From JAITWN01 sp964581365 (GTDB lineage: Bacteria; Pseudomonadota; Gammaproteobacteria; SZUA-140): DNA of 33,999 nt. The translations under genes and the position numbers were made by a program. Below are positions 1 through 7,874 of this stretch, piece after piece (the first letter of the stretch is position 1; each line of letters starts with the position of its first letter). The notes beneath the pieces were generated by a model. It did not search any database, had not been told where the DNA came from, and saw only the letters and a list, made by a program, of their open reading frames with translations. The DNA lies in assembly GCA_964581365.1 (NCBI GenBank), contig CAZOOF010000019.1, positions 1 to 33,999 of the forward strand. Reading direction: 5' to 3'.

Positions 1-55
1 AACTCGCGACCTCAACCTTGGCAAGGTTGCGCTCTACCAACTGAGCTATTCCCGC
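1..55 (-). tRNA. tRNA-Gly (anticodon GCC), 3' end cut by the window edge
   Basis: Read on the minus strand, this begins with GCGGGAATAGCTCAG, a glycine tRNA acceptor and D-arm start. The D-loop follows, then an anticodon arm in which AACCTTGCCAAGGTT places GCC in the loop. The variable loop and the start of the T arm run off the window at position 1, so the T-loop and acceptor 3' strand are not visible. It lies 40 bases downstream of pgsA on the same strand. The order uvrC-pgsA-tRNA-Gly is also found in Escherichia coli, which supports the call and the gammaproteobacterial assignment. Confidence 0.93.
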
Positions 56-95
56 CTCGCGAAGAGCTGCCATTTTATTGTTTTACCGGTCGATG

Positions 96-659
96 TCAAG
101 CCCCTCCGGCCGATCGGCGCAAAGTCGGCCAGGCGCGCGCCAAGTAGATGAACAGTGACCAGAGGGTCAGTGCGGCTGCGACGTAGAGGAGCACGTAGCC
201 GGCGGCGTTGGTCGGGAAGATTCCCAGGGGCTCACCGTAGAGCAGCAGGATGATGGCGATCATCTGGCAGGTAGTCTTAATCTTGCCGGCCATGTTGACC
301 GCGACCGCTGACCCCTGCCCCATTTCCGCCATGCGCTCGCGCAGGGCCGAGACTGCGATTTCGCGACCGATGATCACCGCTGCCGGAATCGCCAGGCCCG
401 GGCTGGGACTGGCCTCGAGCAGGAGGACCAGCGCGACGGCCACCATCAGTTTGTCGGCTACCGGGTCCAGGAAGGCGCCGAAGGCCGAGGTCTGGTTGAG
501 CCGCCGGGCGAGATAACCATCCAGCCAGTCGGTCACCGCCGCCAGGGTGAAGATGATGACCGTCCACAGCCGGGCCTGATCCCAAGGCAGATAGAACACC
601 AGCACGAAGACCGGGATCAGGGCGATGCGAAACAGTGTGAGCGAGGTCGGGATGGTCAT
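96..659 (-). CDS. pgsA: CDP-diacylglycerol--glycerol-3-phosphate 3-phosphatidyltransferase
   Basis: This inner-membrane enzyme makes phosphatidylglycerol phosphate, the committed step to phosphatidylglycerol and cardiolipin. The 187-residue product has the usual family length. The CDP-alcohol phosphotransferase signature DG(x2)AR(x8)G(x3)D(x3)D is complete: D47, G48, A51, R52, G61, D65 and D69. Hydrophobic segments at about 8-25, 32-45, 72-100 and 125-175 fit a multi-pass membrane protein. The start codon lies 5 bases after the uvrC stop with no clear Shine-Dalgarno sequence, so translation is probably coupled to uvrC. A tRNA-Gly gene follows. Confidence 0.96.
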   Translation of the reverse strand: MTIPTSLTLFRIALIPVFVLVFYLPWDQARLWTVIIFTLAAVTDWLDGYLARRLNQTSAFGAFLDPVADKLMVAVALVLLLEASPSPGLAIPAAVIIGREIAVSALRERMAEMGQGSAVAVNMAGKIKTTCQMIAIILLLYGEPLGIFPTNAAGYVLLYVAAALTLWSLFIYLARAWPTLRRSAGGA

Positions 660-664
660 GGCAA

Positions 665-2503
665 TCAGTCGGTTTCCCCGTGAAAGGTATCATAAATGCG
701 CTGCGCGAGTTCACGGCTGATCCCGGGCACACTGGCCAGATCCTCGACCGCTGCCCGCGCCACGCCCTGCAGACCGCCGAACTGACGCAGCAGGCTGCGC
801 CGCCGCGCCGGGCCGATGCCCGGTATGTCTTCCAGGGTCGAACGGGTGCGGGCCTTCGCCCGCCGTCCCCGATGGCCGGTGATGGCGAAGCGGTGGGCCT
901 CGTCGCGGATCTGCTGGATCAGCTGCAGCGCCGGCGAATCGGGTGGCAGTCGAAAGCCCTCCGGATCGCCCCCGGCGAGCAACAGGGTTTCCATCCCCGG
1001 GCGCCGTTCCGGTCCCTTGGCCACGCCGAGCACGACGACGCCGTTGACCTGCAGTTCGCGCAGGACCGCTTCCGCCTGGGCCACCTGGCCGCGCCCGCCA
1101 TCGATGAACAGCACGTCGGGCAGGCGCGCCTCTCCGCGCTTCAGGCGCGTATAGCGGCGCGTCACGGCCTGACGCATGGCGGCGTAGTCGTCCCCGGGCA
1201 CGATGTCCTCGATATTGAAGCGGCGATAGTCGCTGCGAAGCGGCCCATTCTGGTCGAATACGACGCAGGATGCCACCGCAGCCTCCCCGCCCGTGTGGCT
1301 GATGTCGAAGCACTCCAGACGTTGCGGCAATGCCTCCAGGCCCAGCGCCTCCTGCAGGGCCGCAAAGCGCTCGCTCATGCGGCTCTGGCTGGCGAGGTGG
1401 GCGGTGAGCGCGTGCTCGGCATTCTCGACCGCCATCTGCAGCCAGCGCGCGCGCTCACCACGGACCCGGGCGGTGATCCGCACCCGCTTGCCGCTGGACT
1501 CCCCCAGCACTTCGCGCAGCAACTCCAGGTCCTCCGGCTCGCCGTTGAGGATGATCTCGTCGGGTGGTTCGCGACCGATGTAGTACTGGGCGAGGAAGGC
1601 GCCGAGGATATCGGCGACGCCGGCATCGGGCGGATGCCGGGGAAAGAAGGTCTTGTTGCCGAGATTGTTGCCGCCGCGGACGAAAAACACCACCACGCAG
1701 CCGACCCCGCCGCGCATCTCGGCAGCGATGATGTCGATATCGCTGTCGCCCTCGCCGCTCACGTACTGCTGCTCCATGACCCGGCGCAGGCGCGCAATCT
1801 GATCCCGGTAATAGGCCGCCTGCTCGTAGTCGAGCCGTGAGGCTGCGGCGTCCATCCTGGCGCCGAGCTCGTCGATGACTTCGCTGTTGCGCCCCTCGAG
1901 GAACATCACCGCGTGACGCACGTCATTGGCGTAGGTTTCGGCATCGATATAGCCCACGCAGGGTGCGGTGCAGCGCCTGATCTGGTACTGCAGGCAGGGG
2001 CGGCTGCGGGAATGGAAAAAGCTGTCGTCGCATTGGCGGATCTTGAACAGCCGCTGCAACTGGTTGAGGGCAGCGCGGACAGCGCCGGCGCTCGGATAGG
2101 GGCCGAAGTAGCGCCCCGGCTCCCGGCGCGCGCCGCGATAGAAACTGAGGCGGGGAAATTTGTCTTCGGTGGACAGCTGGATATACGGATAGCTCTTGTC
2201 ATCGCGCAGCAGGATGTTGTATCGCGGCCGCAGCGTTTTGATCAGATTGTTTTCGAGCAGCAGCGCTTCGCCTTCAGTGCGCGTCACCGTGATGGAGACA
2301 TCACGGATCTGCGACACCAGGCGCGCAGTCTTGGCGTTGTGCGTGCTGCCGGTGAAGTAGCTCGATACACGGTTGCGGAGATTGCTCGCCTTGCCGACGT
2401 ACAGCACTTCGCCATCGTCGCCCAGCATGCGATAGACGCCCGGCCGCGTCGGCAACGAACGCAGCAATTCCCCGGAATCGAAAGTGGATGATCTGGTGCT
2501 CAT
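665..2503 (-). CDS. uvrC: Excinuclease ABC subunit C
   Basis: UvrC makes both incisions around a DNA lesion after UvrA/UvrB damage recognition in nucleotide excision repair. The 612-residue protein has every expected part. The N-terminal GIY-YIG nuclease shows GVY at 22-24, YVG at 35-37 and R43. A cysteine-rich stretch lies around 160-185, and the UvrB-binding UVR helical hairpin around 205-240. The C-terminal RNase H-like nuclease contains the CFDISH and FIDGG segments. Tandem helix-hairpin-helix motifs finish the protein (DIPGIGPARRR and SVPGISRE). It is co-transcribed with pgsA. In many gammaproteobacteria the gene just upstream is uvrY/gacA; here it is a hibernation factor. Confidence 0.97.
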   Translation of the reverse strand: MSTRSSTFDSGELLRSLPTRPGVYRMLGDDGEVLYVGKASNLRNRVSSYFTGSTHNAKTARLVSQIRDVSITVTRTEGEALLLENNLIKTLRPRYNILLRDDKSYPYIQLSTEDKFPRLSFYRGARREPGRYFGPYPSAGAVRAALNQLQRLFKIRQCDDSFFHSRSRPCLQYQIRRCTAPCVGYIDAETYANDVRHAVMFLEGRNSEVIDELGARMDAAASRLDYEQAAYYRDQIARLRRVMEQQYVSGEGDSDIDIIAAEMRGGVGCVVVFFVRGGNNLGNKTFFPRHPPDAGVADILGAFLAQYYIGREPPDEIILNGEPEDLELLREVLGESSGKRVRITARVRGERARWLQMAVENAEHALTAHLASQSRMSERFAALQEALGLEALPQRLECFDISHTGGEAAVASCVVFDQNGPLRSDYRRFNIEDIVPGDDYAAMRQAVTRRYTRLKRGEARLPDVLFIDGGRGQVAQAEAVLRELQVNGVVVLGVAKGPERRPGMETLLLAGGDPEGFRLPPDSPALQLIQQIRDEAHRFAITGHRGRRAKARTRSTLEDIPGIGPARRRSLLRQFGGLQGVARAAVEDLASVPGISRELAQRIYDTFHGETD

Positions 2504-2552
2504 GCCCGGTATCGGGCGGATGCGGCGGCCGGATTGCCCGGTCGCGAAGCCT

Positions 2553-2584
2553 GCGGGCGCGTCCGGATCGCCGGACGCACCCGC
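2553..2584 (-). terminator. GC-rich hairpin after hpf, no U-tract
   Basis: A 14-base inverted repeat with a 4-base loop lies 25 bases beyond the hpf stop, between hpf and uvrC. Arms are 2553-2566 and 2571-2584. The single C/A mismatch on the plus strand (2558 against 2579) becomes a G-U wobble in minus-strand RNA, so the helix is fully paired only in the transcript from hpf. No run of T follows. It may be a terminator that does not need a U-tract, or a 3'-end stabiliser. Confidence 0.55.
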
Positions 2585-2608
2585 CTCAGCGACAGTCTTC
2601 TGATCCCG

Positions 2609-3145
2609 TCAGGTTCCGTGGAGCGGCATGACCACGGTAGCCTGCGGACCCTCTTCTCCCTGTTCCTCGACGAACTTCACCACCGTATTGGCCTCCAGGT
2701 GCTCGAATCCGCCATTGCCCTTGACGGCATTGCGATGGAAGTACACCTCGCGCCCTTCGTCGGTTTCGATGAAGCCGTACTCATCATGCAGATCGACGAC
2801 ATATCCGACCGGCGGCGCTTCATGCACCTTGACCTTGCCGCGCTGGCGCCGGACGAGAGCCAGGAGCTGGCGGCGCGCCGCGTCGAACGAATCGCGGATC
2901 GCGACGTACAGATCCTCGTTGGGTTCGCGCTTGACGACGATCTCCCCTCCCGGCACGGTGATGTCGAGACGGACATTATAGAGCAGACCCTGCTGCTTGT
3001 GACGATGCGGAGTCTCGACGAGCACACGGCACGACATGATCCGATCGTAGAAGCTTTCTAGCTTGGCAGCCTTTTCCCGAATCGTGTCCTCGGCCGCTTC
3101 CGACAGTGACACGTTCCTGGTTGTGATCTGCAGGGGCAGTTTCAT
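2609..3145 (-). CDS. HPF/RaiA-family ribosome hibernation factor with C-terminal cold-shock-like domain
   Basis: HPF/RaiA proteins bind the 30S decoding centre of idle ribosomes and block translation in stationary phase. Residues 1-105 of this 178-residue protein match the S30AE fold: an N-terminal strand, the helix around 15-33, and the second helix beginning DLYVAIRDSFDAA. Residues about 113-175 form an OB-fold resembling a cold-shock domain, with YGFIETDEG at 123-131 and VYFHRNAV at 134-141. This replaces the usual dimerising tail of long HPF. I chose the ATG at 3145, preceded by GAGGTG at good spacing; a longer in-frame reading to 3343 adds residues unlike the family. The gene is about 260 bases downstream of the RelA-like gene on the same strand. 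Confidence 0.88.
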   Translation of the reverse strand: MKLPLQITTRNVSLSEAAEDTIREKAAKLESFYDRIMSCRVLVETPHRHKQQGLLYNVRLDITVPGGEIVVKREPNEDLYVAIRDSFDAARRQLLALVRRQRGKVKVHEAPPVGYVVDLHDEYGFIETDEGREVYFHRNAVKGNGGFEHLEANTVVKFVEEQGEEGPQATVVMPLHGT

Positions 3146-3378
3146 GGATTCACCTCGAGCTGAATGAACATGGAAATTAACAGCGGACACTCTGACGACG
3201 ACGTGATTTCGCCCGGAACCAAGGCTCCGGGGAAAGATACTGGCAGAAGAAACTTGCAGATGTGCGGTACGACGGCAGAAGCGGTTCGGCAATCCGGCCG
3301 GAACCCTGAGGTTTGAAAGATTCACGCAAGCTGTGGCGGTCATCCCTCGTCCATCCTATGCCTCCCTGCCCCCGCAAG

Positions 3379-3400
3379 GCAAACCGCCGGACGGGCGGCG
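3379..3400 (-). terminator. Weak terminator-like hairpin after the RelA-like gene
   Basis: On the minus strand CCGCC-CGTCC-GGCGG is followed by TTT, a few bases after the relA stop. The stem is only 5 bp and the T-run is short, so termination would be partial at best and read-through towards hpf is possible. Confidence 0.3.
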
Positions 3401-3403
3401 CGC

Positions 3404-5611
3404 CTAGTGCACTACGCGGTTGACACGCAACACGTTCGGTAACTGACTGATCTTGGTCAGAACGCGGCTGAGCACGTCAATATCCGGGATTTCCAGGGTT
3501 AGGCGCATTTCAGCCGTATGATCCCGCGCATTGGAGCGCGTGTTGATCGCGGTCAGATTGATCTTCTCGTTGGCCAGCGTTGCCGTTACGTCGCTCAGCA
3601 GGCCCTTGCGATCGAAGGCGCCGATTTCGATCTCCACCGGAAAGGTCTGTTCACGCTGGCCGCCCCACTCCACCACGATCACCCGTTCGGGAGACGCAGT
3701 GACGTAACGCAGAATATTGGGGCAGTCGGCCCGGTGCACACTGACGCCGCGACCGACGGTGATGTAACCGCGGATCTCGTCACCCGGCACCGGCCGGCAG
3801 CAGGCGGCGATGTGGGTGAGCAGATTGCCGACACCCTCGATGCTGAAGCCCCGATCGCCACCACGGCTGCCCGTCCGCTTGGCAAGGACCGGCACGGTCT
3901 GATCGCGCGGCTCGAGCAGCACCTGAGCGGCGCGCAGATAACGCGCGGCCTTGATCTCTCCATGCGACACCGCGATGAACAGCTCGTCGGGCGAGGCGAA
4001 TCCGAGGTCCGCTGCCAGCTTTTCGTAACTCACGTTGTGCAGACCCAGGCGCTTCAGCTCGCGCTCCAGCCCGCTGCGCCCGGACACGATGGTCTTATCC
4101 CTATCCTGCTGCCGGAACCAGTGCTGCGCCTTGGAGCGCGCGCGGCTGGTGCGGATGTAACCGAGATGCGGATTGAGCCAGTCGCGGCTCGGCCCACCCT
4201 CCTTCACCGTGAGGATCTCGACCTGCTGCCCGGTCTGCAGTTCATAGGTAAGCGACACCATGCGCCCGTTGACCTTGGCGCCGCGGCAGCGATGACCGAT
4301 CTCGGTGTGCACGTGATAGGCGAAGTCGATCGGTGTCGCACCGCGCGGCATGTCGATCACATTGCCCAGCGGCGTGAACACATAGATGCGGTCCTCGAAA
4401 ACCTCGGTGCGGAAGCGGTCCACGAACTCGCCGGCGTCGGCGATCTCCTCGCGCCATTCGAGCACCTGGCGCAGCCAGGCGATCTTGCGCTCGAGCGCGG
4501 CATCGCCCTGACCGCCTTCCTTGTAGCGCCAGTGCGCGGCGACGCCGAGCTCGTTGCGTTCGTGCATCTCGCGGGTGCGGATCTGCACCTCGAAGGTGCG
4601 CCCGGCCGGTCCGATCACAGCAGTGTGGATCGATTGGTAGCCGTTCTCCTTTGGCGTCGCGATGTAGTCGTCGAATTCGCCGGCGATGTACTGCCACAGC
4701 CCATGGACCACGCCGAGCGCCTTGTAGCAGTCGCCGACGTCGTCGACAAGCACCCGCACGCCACGCAGGTCATTGATCTGGTGATAGTCCAGATTCTTGC
4801 GCTCCATTTTCCGCCAGATGCTGTAGATGTGCTTGGAGCGCCCGCTGACCGCGGCCCGGACGCCGGCGCGCTCCAGCTCGCGCTTCAGGATGGCAATGAA
4901 GTCATCGACCTGGCGGTCACGGTCCACGCGGCGCTCATCGAGCAACCGCGCGATGCGGCTGTAGAGCGCCGGATCGAGATAGCGCAGGGAAAGATCCTCG
5001 AGCTCCCACTTGAGCTGCCAGATACCGAGCCGGTTGGCGAGCGGCGCGTAGATGTCCAGGGTTTCCCGGGCGATGCGGGTCCGCTTTTCTTCCGGCAGGG
5101 CCTGGAGGGTGCGCATGTTGTGGGTGCGGTCGGCAAGCTTGATCAGGACGACGCGCACGTCCTCGGCCATGGCGAGCAGCATCTTGCGCAGATTCTCGGC
5201 CTGGGCGCGCTCCTGCCGGTCGGTTTCCGGGGGGCTCTTGTAGGCGCGGATGAGCTTCATCTTGGTCACCCCATCGACCAGGCGGGCGATGGTGTCACCA
5301 AACTGTGCGCGGATTTCCTCGGGGGTGACGCCGGTGTCCTCGGCGACGTCGTGGAGCACCGCCGCGGCGATGGTTTCATGATCCAGACCGAGATCGGCGA
5401 CGATGCGGGCGACGGCGAGAACGTGCTCGAAATACGGCTCGCCGGACGCCCGGTACTGTCCGGCGTGCGCGTCCATCGCCATTTCGCAGGCGCGGCGGAT
5501 GACATCCGTCTCCGCGGCCGGGCAGGCGGAGGCAATCGCCTCCAGCCAGGCGCCTACATTCAGGCTGTCCTTGCTGGTGATATCAAGACGGCTATCCCTG
5601 ACGCTGACCAT
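3404..5611 (-). CDS. relA: RelA-type (p)ppGpp synthetase with apparently intact HD hydrolase domain
   Basis: RSH enzymes make and degrade the alarmone (p)ppGpp. The start at 5611 gives MVSVRDSR, which aligns with the MVAVR/MVQVR starts of gammaproteobacterial RelA; a GTG 33 bases upstream is possible but less likely. The 735 residues read: HD domain 30-190, synthetase 230-385, TGS 400-460, helical region, CC-motif zinc-finger-like domain near 620, and C-terminal ACT. The synthetase carries EFDD (312-315), the RelA-type EXDD signature rather than the RXKD of SpoT. Yet the HD domain keeps R54, H63, H87-D88, E91-D92, and D161 with N165 in the LADRTHN segment. These residues are lost in E. coli RelA. 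It may therefore both make and hydrolyse (p)ppGpp. It lies 68 bases downstream of rsd. Confidence 0.93.
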   Translation of the reverse strand: MVSVRDSRLDITSKDSLNVGAWLEAIASACPAAETDVIRRACEMAMDAHAGQYRASGEPYFEHVLAVARIVADLGLDHETIAAAVLHDVAEDTGVTPEEIRAQFGDTIARLVDGVTKMKLIRAYKSPPETDRQERAQAENLRKMLLAMAEDVRVVLIKLADRTHNMRTLQALPEEKRTRIARETLDIYAPLANRLGIWQLKWELEDLSLRYLDPALYSRIARLLDERRVDRDRQVDDFIAILKRELERAGVRAAVSGRSKHIYSIWRKMERKNLDYHQINDLRGVRVLVDDVGDCYKALGVVHGLWQYIAGEFDDYIATPKENGYQSIHTAVIGPAGRTFEVQIRTREMHERNELGVAAHWRYKEGGQGDAALERKIAWLRQVLEWREEIADAGEFVDRFRTEVFEDRIYVFTPLGNVIDMPRGATPIDFAYHVHTEIGHRCRGAKVNGRMVSLTYELQTGQQVEILTVKEGGPSRDWLNPHLGYIRTSRARSKAQHWFRQQDRDKTIVSGRSGLERELKRLGLHNVSYEKLAADLGFASPDELFIAVSHGEIKAARYLRAAQVLLEPRDQTVPVLAKRTGSRGGDRGFSIEGVGNLLTHIAACCRPVPGDEIRGYITVGRGVSVHRADCPNILRYVTASPERVIVVEWGGQREQTFPVEIEIGAFDRKGLLSDVTATLANEKINLTAINTRSNARDHTAEMRLTLEIPDIDVLSRVLTKISQLPNVLRVNRVVH

Positions 5612-5679
5612 GTGGCCACTGTTGCGATGACGTAATTTCGACACTCATGATTGAAGTATGGGTACCCAAGTGTCGAACT

Positions 5680-6156
5680 TCAAGCGCTGCGGCGACGCTC
5701 CACCGTCGCCGGCCGGCCCGAAAGCGCGGCGATGATCTGGTCCTCGCGGTCGACCCGATCGGCCAGGCGCTCCCCGAGGCGGGAAAGATCCGCTTCCAGA
5801 TTGGAGATGTCGATCATCTTGCGCCCGCGCGAGAAGTCATAACTGTCATTGAACAGCAGAATCGCATCGGTGGTCGACAGGATATCGCCATAGACCTGCT
5901 CCGCAACGTCGATTACCGCGCGGCGCCGCTCCCGCTTCTCATCCACGTAGCGGTAAAGGCGGAAATGGGCGTCTGCCGTGTAGTCGATCAACGCCTGGCA
6001 GAACTGCTCGAGCACATCGAGAACGCGCGTCCTATCACTCGTAAAAGGCTGCTGTCTGGCGAGTTCACTGTATAGCGCCAGCACCCGCTCACGTACCTTG
6101 AGGAGCTCACCAATCATCTGCTGCGAGCCCGTGCGTCGGTCTACCACCTGGACCAT
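5680..6156 (-). CDS. rsd: Rsd/AlgQ-family anti-sigma-70 regulator
   Basis: Rsd binds the primary sigma factor and shifts RNA polymerase towards alternative sigmas in stationary phase; AlgQ is the Pseudomonas homologue. The 158-residue, mostly helical protein has the normal length. Recognisable family segments are FCQALIDYTADAHFRLY (E. coli has a similar FCQSLVDYLSAGHFSIY) and, near the C-terminus, LSRLGERLADRVDREDQII, which matches the conserved helix ending in ED. A strong GGAGGGG ribosome-binding site precedes the ATG. The gene is followed closely by the RelA-like gene on the same strand, so the two are probably co-transcribed. A universal stress protein gene diverges upstream. Confidence 0.88.
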   Translation of the reverse strand: MVQVVDRRTGSQQMIGELLKVRERVLALYSELARQQPFTSDRTRVLDVLEQFCQALIDYTADAHFRLYRYVDEKRERRRAVIDVAEQVYGDILSTTDAILLFNDSYDFSRGRKMIDISNLEADLSRLGERLADRVDREDQIIAALSGRPATVERRRSA

Positions 6157-6186
6157 GTCATTCCCCTCCGTTGTTCTTATTGCCGA

Positions 6187-6204
6187 CCGCGGCTGGAGCC
6201 GCGG
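6187..6204. repeat. 8-bp perfect inverted repeat in the rsd/usp divergent region
   Basis: CCGCGGCT-GG-AGCCGCGG lies 30 bases upstream of the rsd start codon, in its probable 5' leader. It could be an operator or a leader hairpin; nothing else distinguishes the two. Confidence 0.4.
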
Positions 6205-6310
6205 ATCCCCGTTGAGTGTCGACCTTGACCAGCGCCATTACTGAAGCACTATTCGTGCCAACATCTCGCAGTGGGTTCCGAAGCCTGTTGGATATGACGC
6301 CTGGGGCTTC

Positions 6311-6319
6311 TGTTATCAT
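6311..6319 (+). promoter_or_regulatory. Possible extended -10 promoter element for usp
   Basis: TGTTATCAT matches the extended -10 form TGnTATAAT with one mismatch and lies 38 bases before the usp start codon. No good -35 box sits at normal spacing, which is typical of extended -10 promoters. Confidence 0.4.
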
Positions 6320-6356
6320 GATCATCACTGTCAAAACCTGAGAGGACGCGATAATC

Positions 6357-6800
6357 ATGTCGTTCCGCCACATGCTCATCGCTCTCGACTTCTCTCCGAC
6401 CGCCGACCGCGTTCTGCAGCGGGCAGTCGATCTCGCCGGCAGTACGCATGCGACGATCACCCTGCTGCATGTGGTGGATTATCTTCCTCCGCTCGGCTTC
6501 GCCGATGATTTCACCCCTTCTCCGGCAGTGATGGTCGACGAGCAAAGCCTGGTCCAGGGCGCGACCCGCACGCTGGAACGTTACGCCGAGCGCTTCGGCC
6601 TCGGCGAAGGAGTTGCGCAAGTAGTCCGGGTCGGTCCGCCCCGCCAGGAAATCGTGAAACTGGCGAGCGAACGCGGCGTGGATCTGATCGTCATCGGCTC
6701 GCATGGCCGGCATGGTCTGCGCCGGTTGCTCGGCTCGACAGCGAACGCCGTGCTCAACGACGCCACCTGTGATGTGCTCGCAGTCAGAGCCAATGACTGA
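6357..6800 (+). CDS. Universal stress protein (UspA family)
   Basis: A single-domain Usp of 147 residues. It opens with MLIALDFSPTADRVL, the first strand and phosphate-site helix of the family. Near the end VIGSHGRHGLRRLLGST is the glycine-rich nucleotide-binding loop, followed by the terminal strand CDVLAVR, so it looks like an ATP-binding member. GAGAGGA upstream is a plausible ribosome-binding site. The stop overlaps the pcm start by 8 bases, implying a usp-pcm-phhB transcript. Its physiological target cannot be read from sequence. Confidence 0.93.
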   Translation: MSFRHMLIALDFSPTADRVLQRAVDLAGSTHATITLLHVVDYLPPLGFADDFTPSPAVMVDEQSLVQGATRTLERYAERFGLGEGVAQVVRVGPPRQEIVKLASERGVDLIVIGSHGRHGLRRLLGSTANAVLNDATCDVLAVRAND

Positions 6801-7464
6801 AGCCGCGGCGGAGCGAATCGAGGAGCGCGCGGCGATGGTGCGCGAGATCGAGGATGAATGGCGCGCGCTGTCCTCTCGCCTTCCCGTCCCCGCACTTCCC
6901 GCCCGCATCCGGGAGGTATTCCTTGCCGTGCCACGGCACCGCTTCGTGCCCGAGGCCTTTGCTGCACACGCCTATGACGATACCCCACTGCCGATCGGAA
7001 ACGGACAGACCATCTCGCAGCCATTCATCGTCGCGCTGATGACGGCGCTGCTCGATCCGCACACCGATCACGATATTCTCGAGATCGGCACCGGTTCGGG
7101 CTATCAGGCCGCGATCCTGTCGAGACTGGCGCGCCAGGTCTACAGCATCGAGCACATCGATGCCCTGGCGCAGAGCGCTGCCGAGCGGCTGTCGGCGCTG
7201 GGTTACGACAATGTCACGGTGCGCAGCGGCGACGGTCATGAGGGCTGGCCGGAACACCCTCCTTTCGCGGGCATCATCGTTACCGCAGCGGCGCCACGGG
7301 TGCCAGAGGCGCTGCTGGCGCAGCTCGCGCCCGGCGGACGCATGGTCATCCCCGTCGGACAGCCCGGCAGCATCCAGCAGTTGCAGCTGATCGAGAAGGA
7401 CGAGCGTGGCGAAGCGCACCGGCGCGACATCCTGGCAGTCGCCTTCGTACCACTGGTGCATTGA
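6793..7464 (+). CDS. pcm: Protein-L-isoaspartate O-methyltransferase
   Basis: PCMT uses S-adenosylmethionine to methylate isoaspartyl residues, starting repair of aged proteins. The product is 223 residues from the ATG at 6793, which overlaps the usp stop; the longer in-frame reading from 6703 lies wholly inside usp. Family signatures are PRHRFVPEAF and GNGQTISQPFIVALM near residues 50-85, SAM motif I LEIGTGSGYQAAIL, a post-I acidic residue in YSIEHID, and GGRMVIPVG near 185. Grouping with a stress protein suggests a stationary-phase maintenance role. Confidence 0.96.
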   Translation: MTEAAAERIEERAAMVREIEDEWRALSSRLPVPALPARIREVFLAVPRHRFVPEAFAAHAYDDTPLPIGNGQTISQPFIVALMTALLDPHTDHDILEIGTGSGYQAAILSRLARQVYSIEHIDALAQSAAERLSALGYDNVTVRSGDGHEGWPEHPPFAGIIVTAAAPRVPEALLAQLAPGGRMVIPVGQPGSIQQLQLIEKDERGEAHRRDILAVAFVPLVH

Positions 7465-7514
7465 TCCGCCGGAGCGAGGCGCGTAGCTCCGGCACAACCC
7501 GGGAGAAAACCCAG

Positions 7515-7874
7515 ATGAGCGAACTGGCCGAGAGTCATTGCGAAGCCTGCCGGGCCGACGCCCCGCGGCTGTCGGCAGCTGAAATCGAGCGCTACGCCAA
7601 AGAGGTTCCGGCATGGAAAGTCATTGAGCGGGATGGCATCGCGCAACTCGAACGGAACTACAGCTTCAGGAACTTTGCCACCGCCCTGGAGTTCACCAAT
7701 CGCGTCGGCGCAATCGCCGAGGAAGAAGGCCACCATCCGGATCTGCTGACCCGCTGGGGCGAGGTGGTGGTGACCTGGTGGTCGCACAAGATCCGGGGAT
7801 TGCACCGCAACGATTTCATCATGGCGGCGAAGACCGATGCGCTCTATGCCGCCGGCGAACGCATCAGCCCTTGA
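7515..7874 (+). CDS. phhB: Pterin-4a-carbinolamine dehydratase
   Basis: This enzyme dehydrates 4a-hydroxytetrahydrobiopterin, recycling the cofactor of phenylalanine hydroxylase. The 119 residues include the active-site histidine pair in EEEGHHPDL and the third conserved histidine and aspartate in SHKIRGLHRND. The ATG at 7515 has GGGAG upstream; the in-frame extension to 7461 would overlap pcm. No phenylalanine hydroxylase gene is present in the window, so its partner is elsewhere or the role is different. Its last 11 bases overlap the end of rtcB on the opposite strand. Confidence 0.94.
   Translation: MSELAESHCEACRADAPRLSAAEIERYAKEVPAWKVIERDGIAQLERNYSFRNFATALEFTNRVGAIAEEEGHHPDLLTRWGEVVVTWWSHKIRGLHRNDFIMAAKTDALYAAGERISP

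Noticed and set aside
3518..5635. 705-residue plus-strand ORF
   Set aside because: Lies antisense to the RelA-like gene; the product has no family motifs and arises from the GC-rich codon pattern.
6249..6908. 219-residue minus-strand ORF across the rsd/usp gap
   Set aside because: Antisense to usp and pcm; would cover the usp promoter; no motif.
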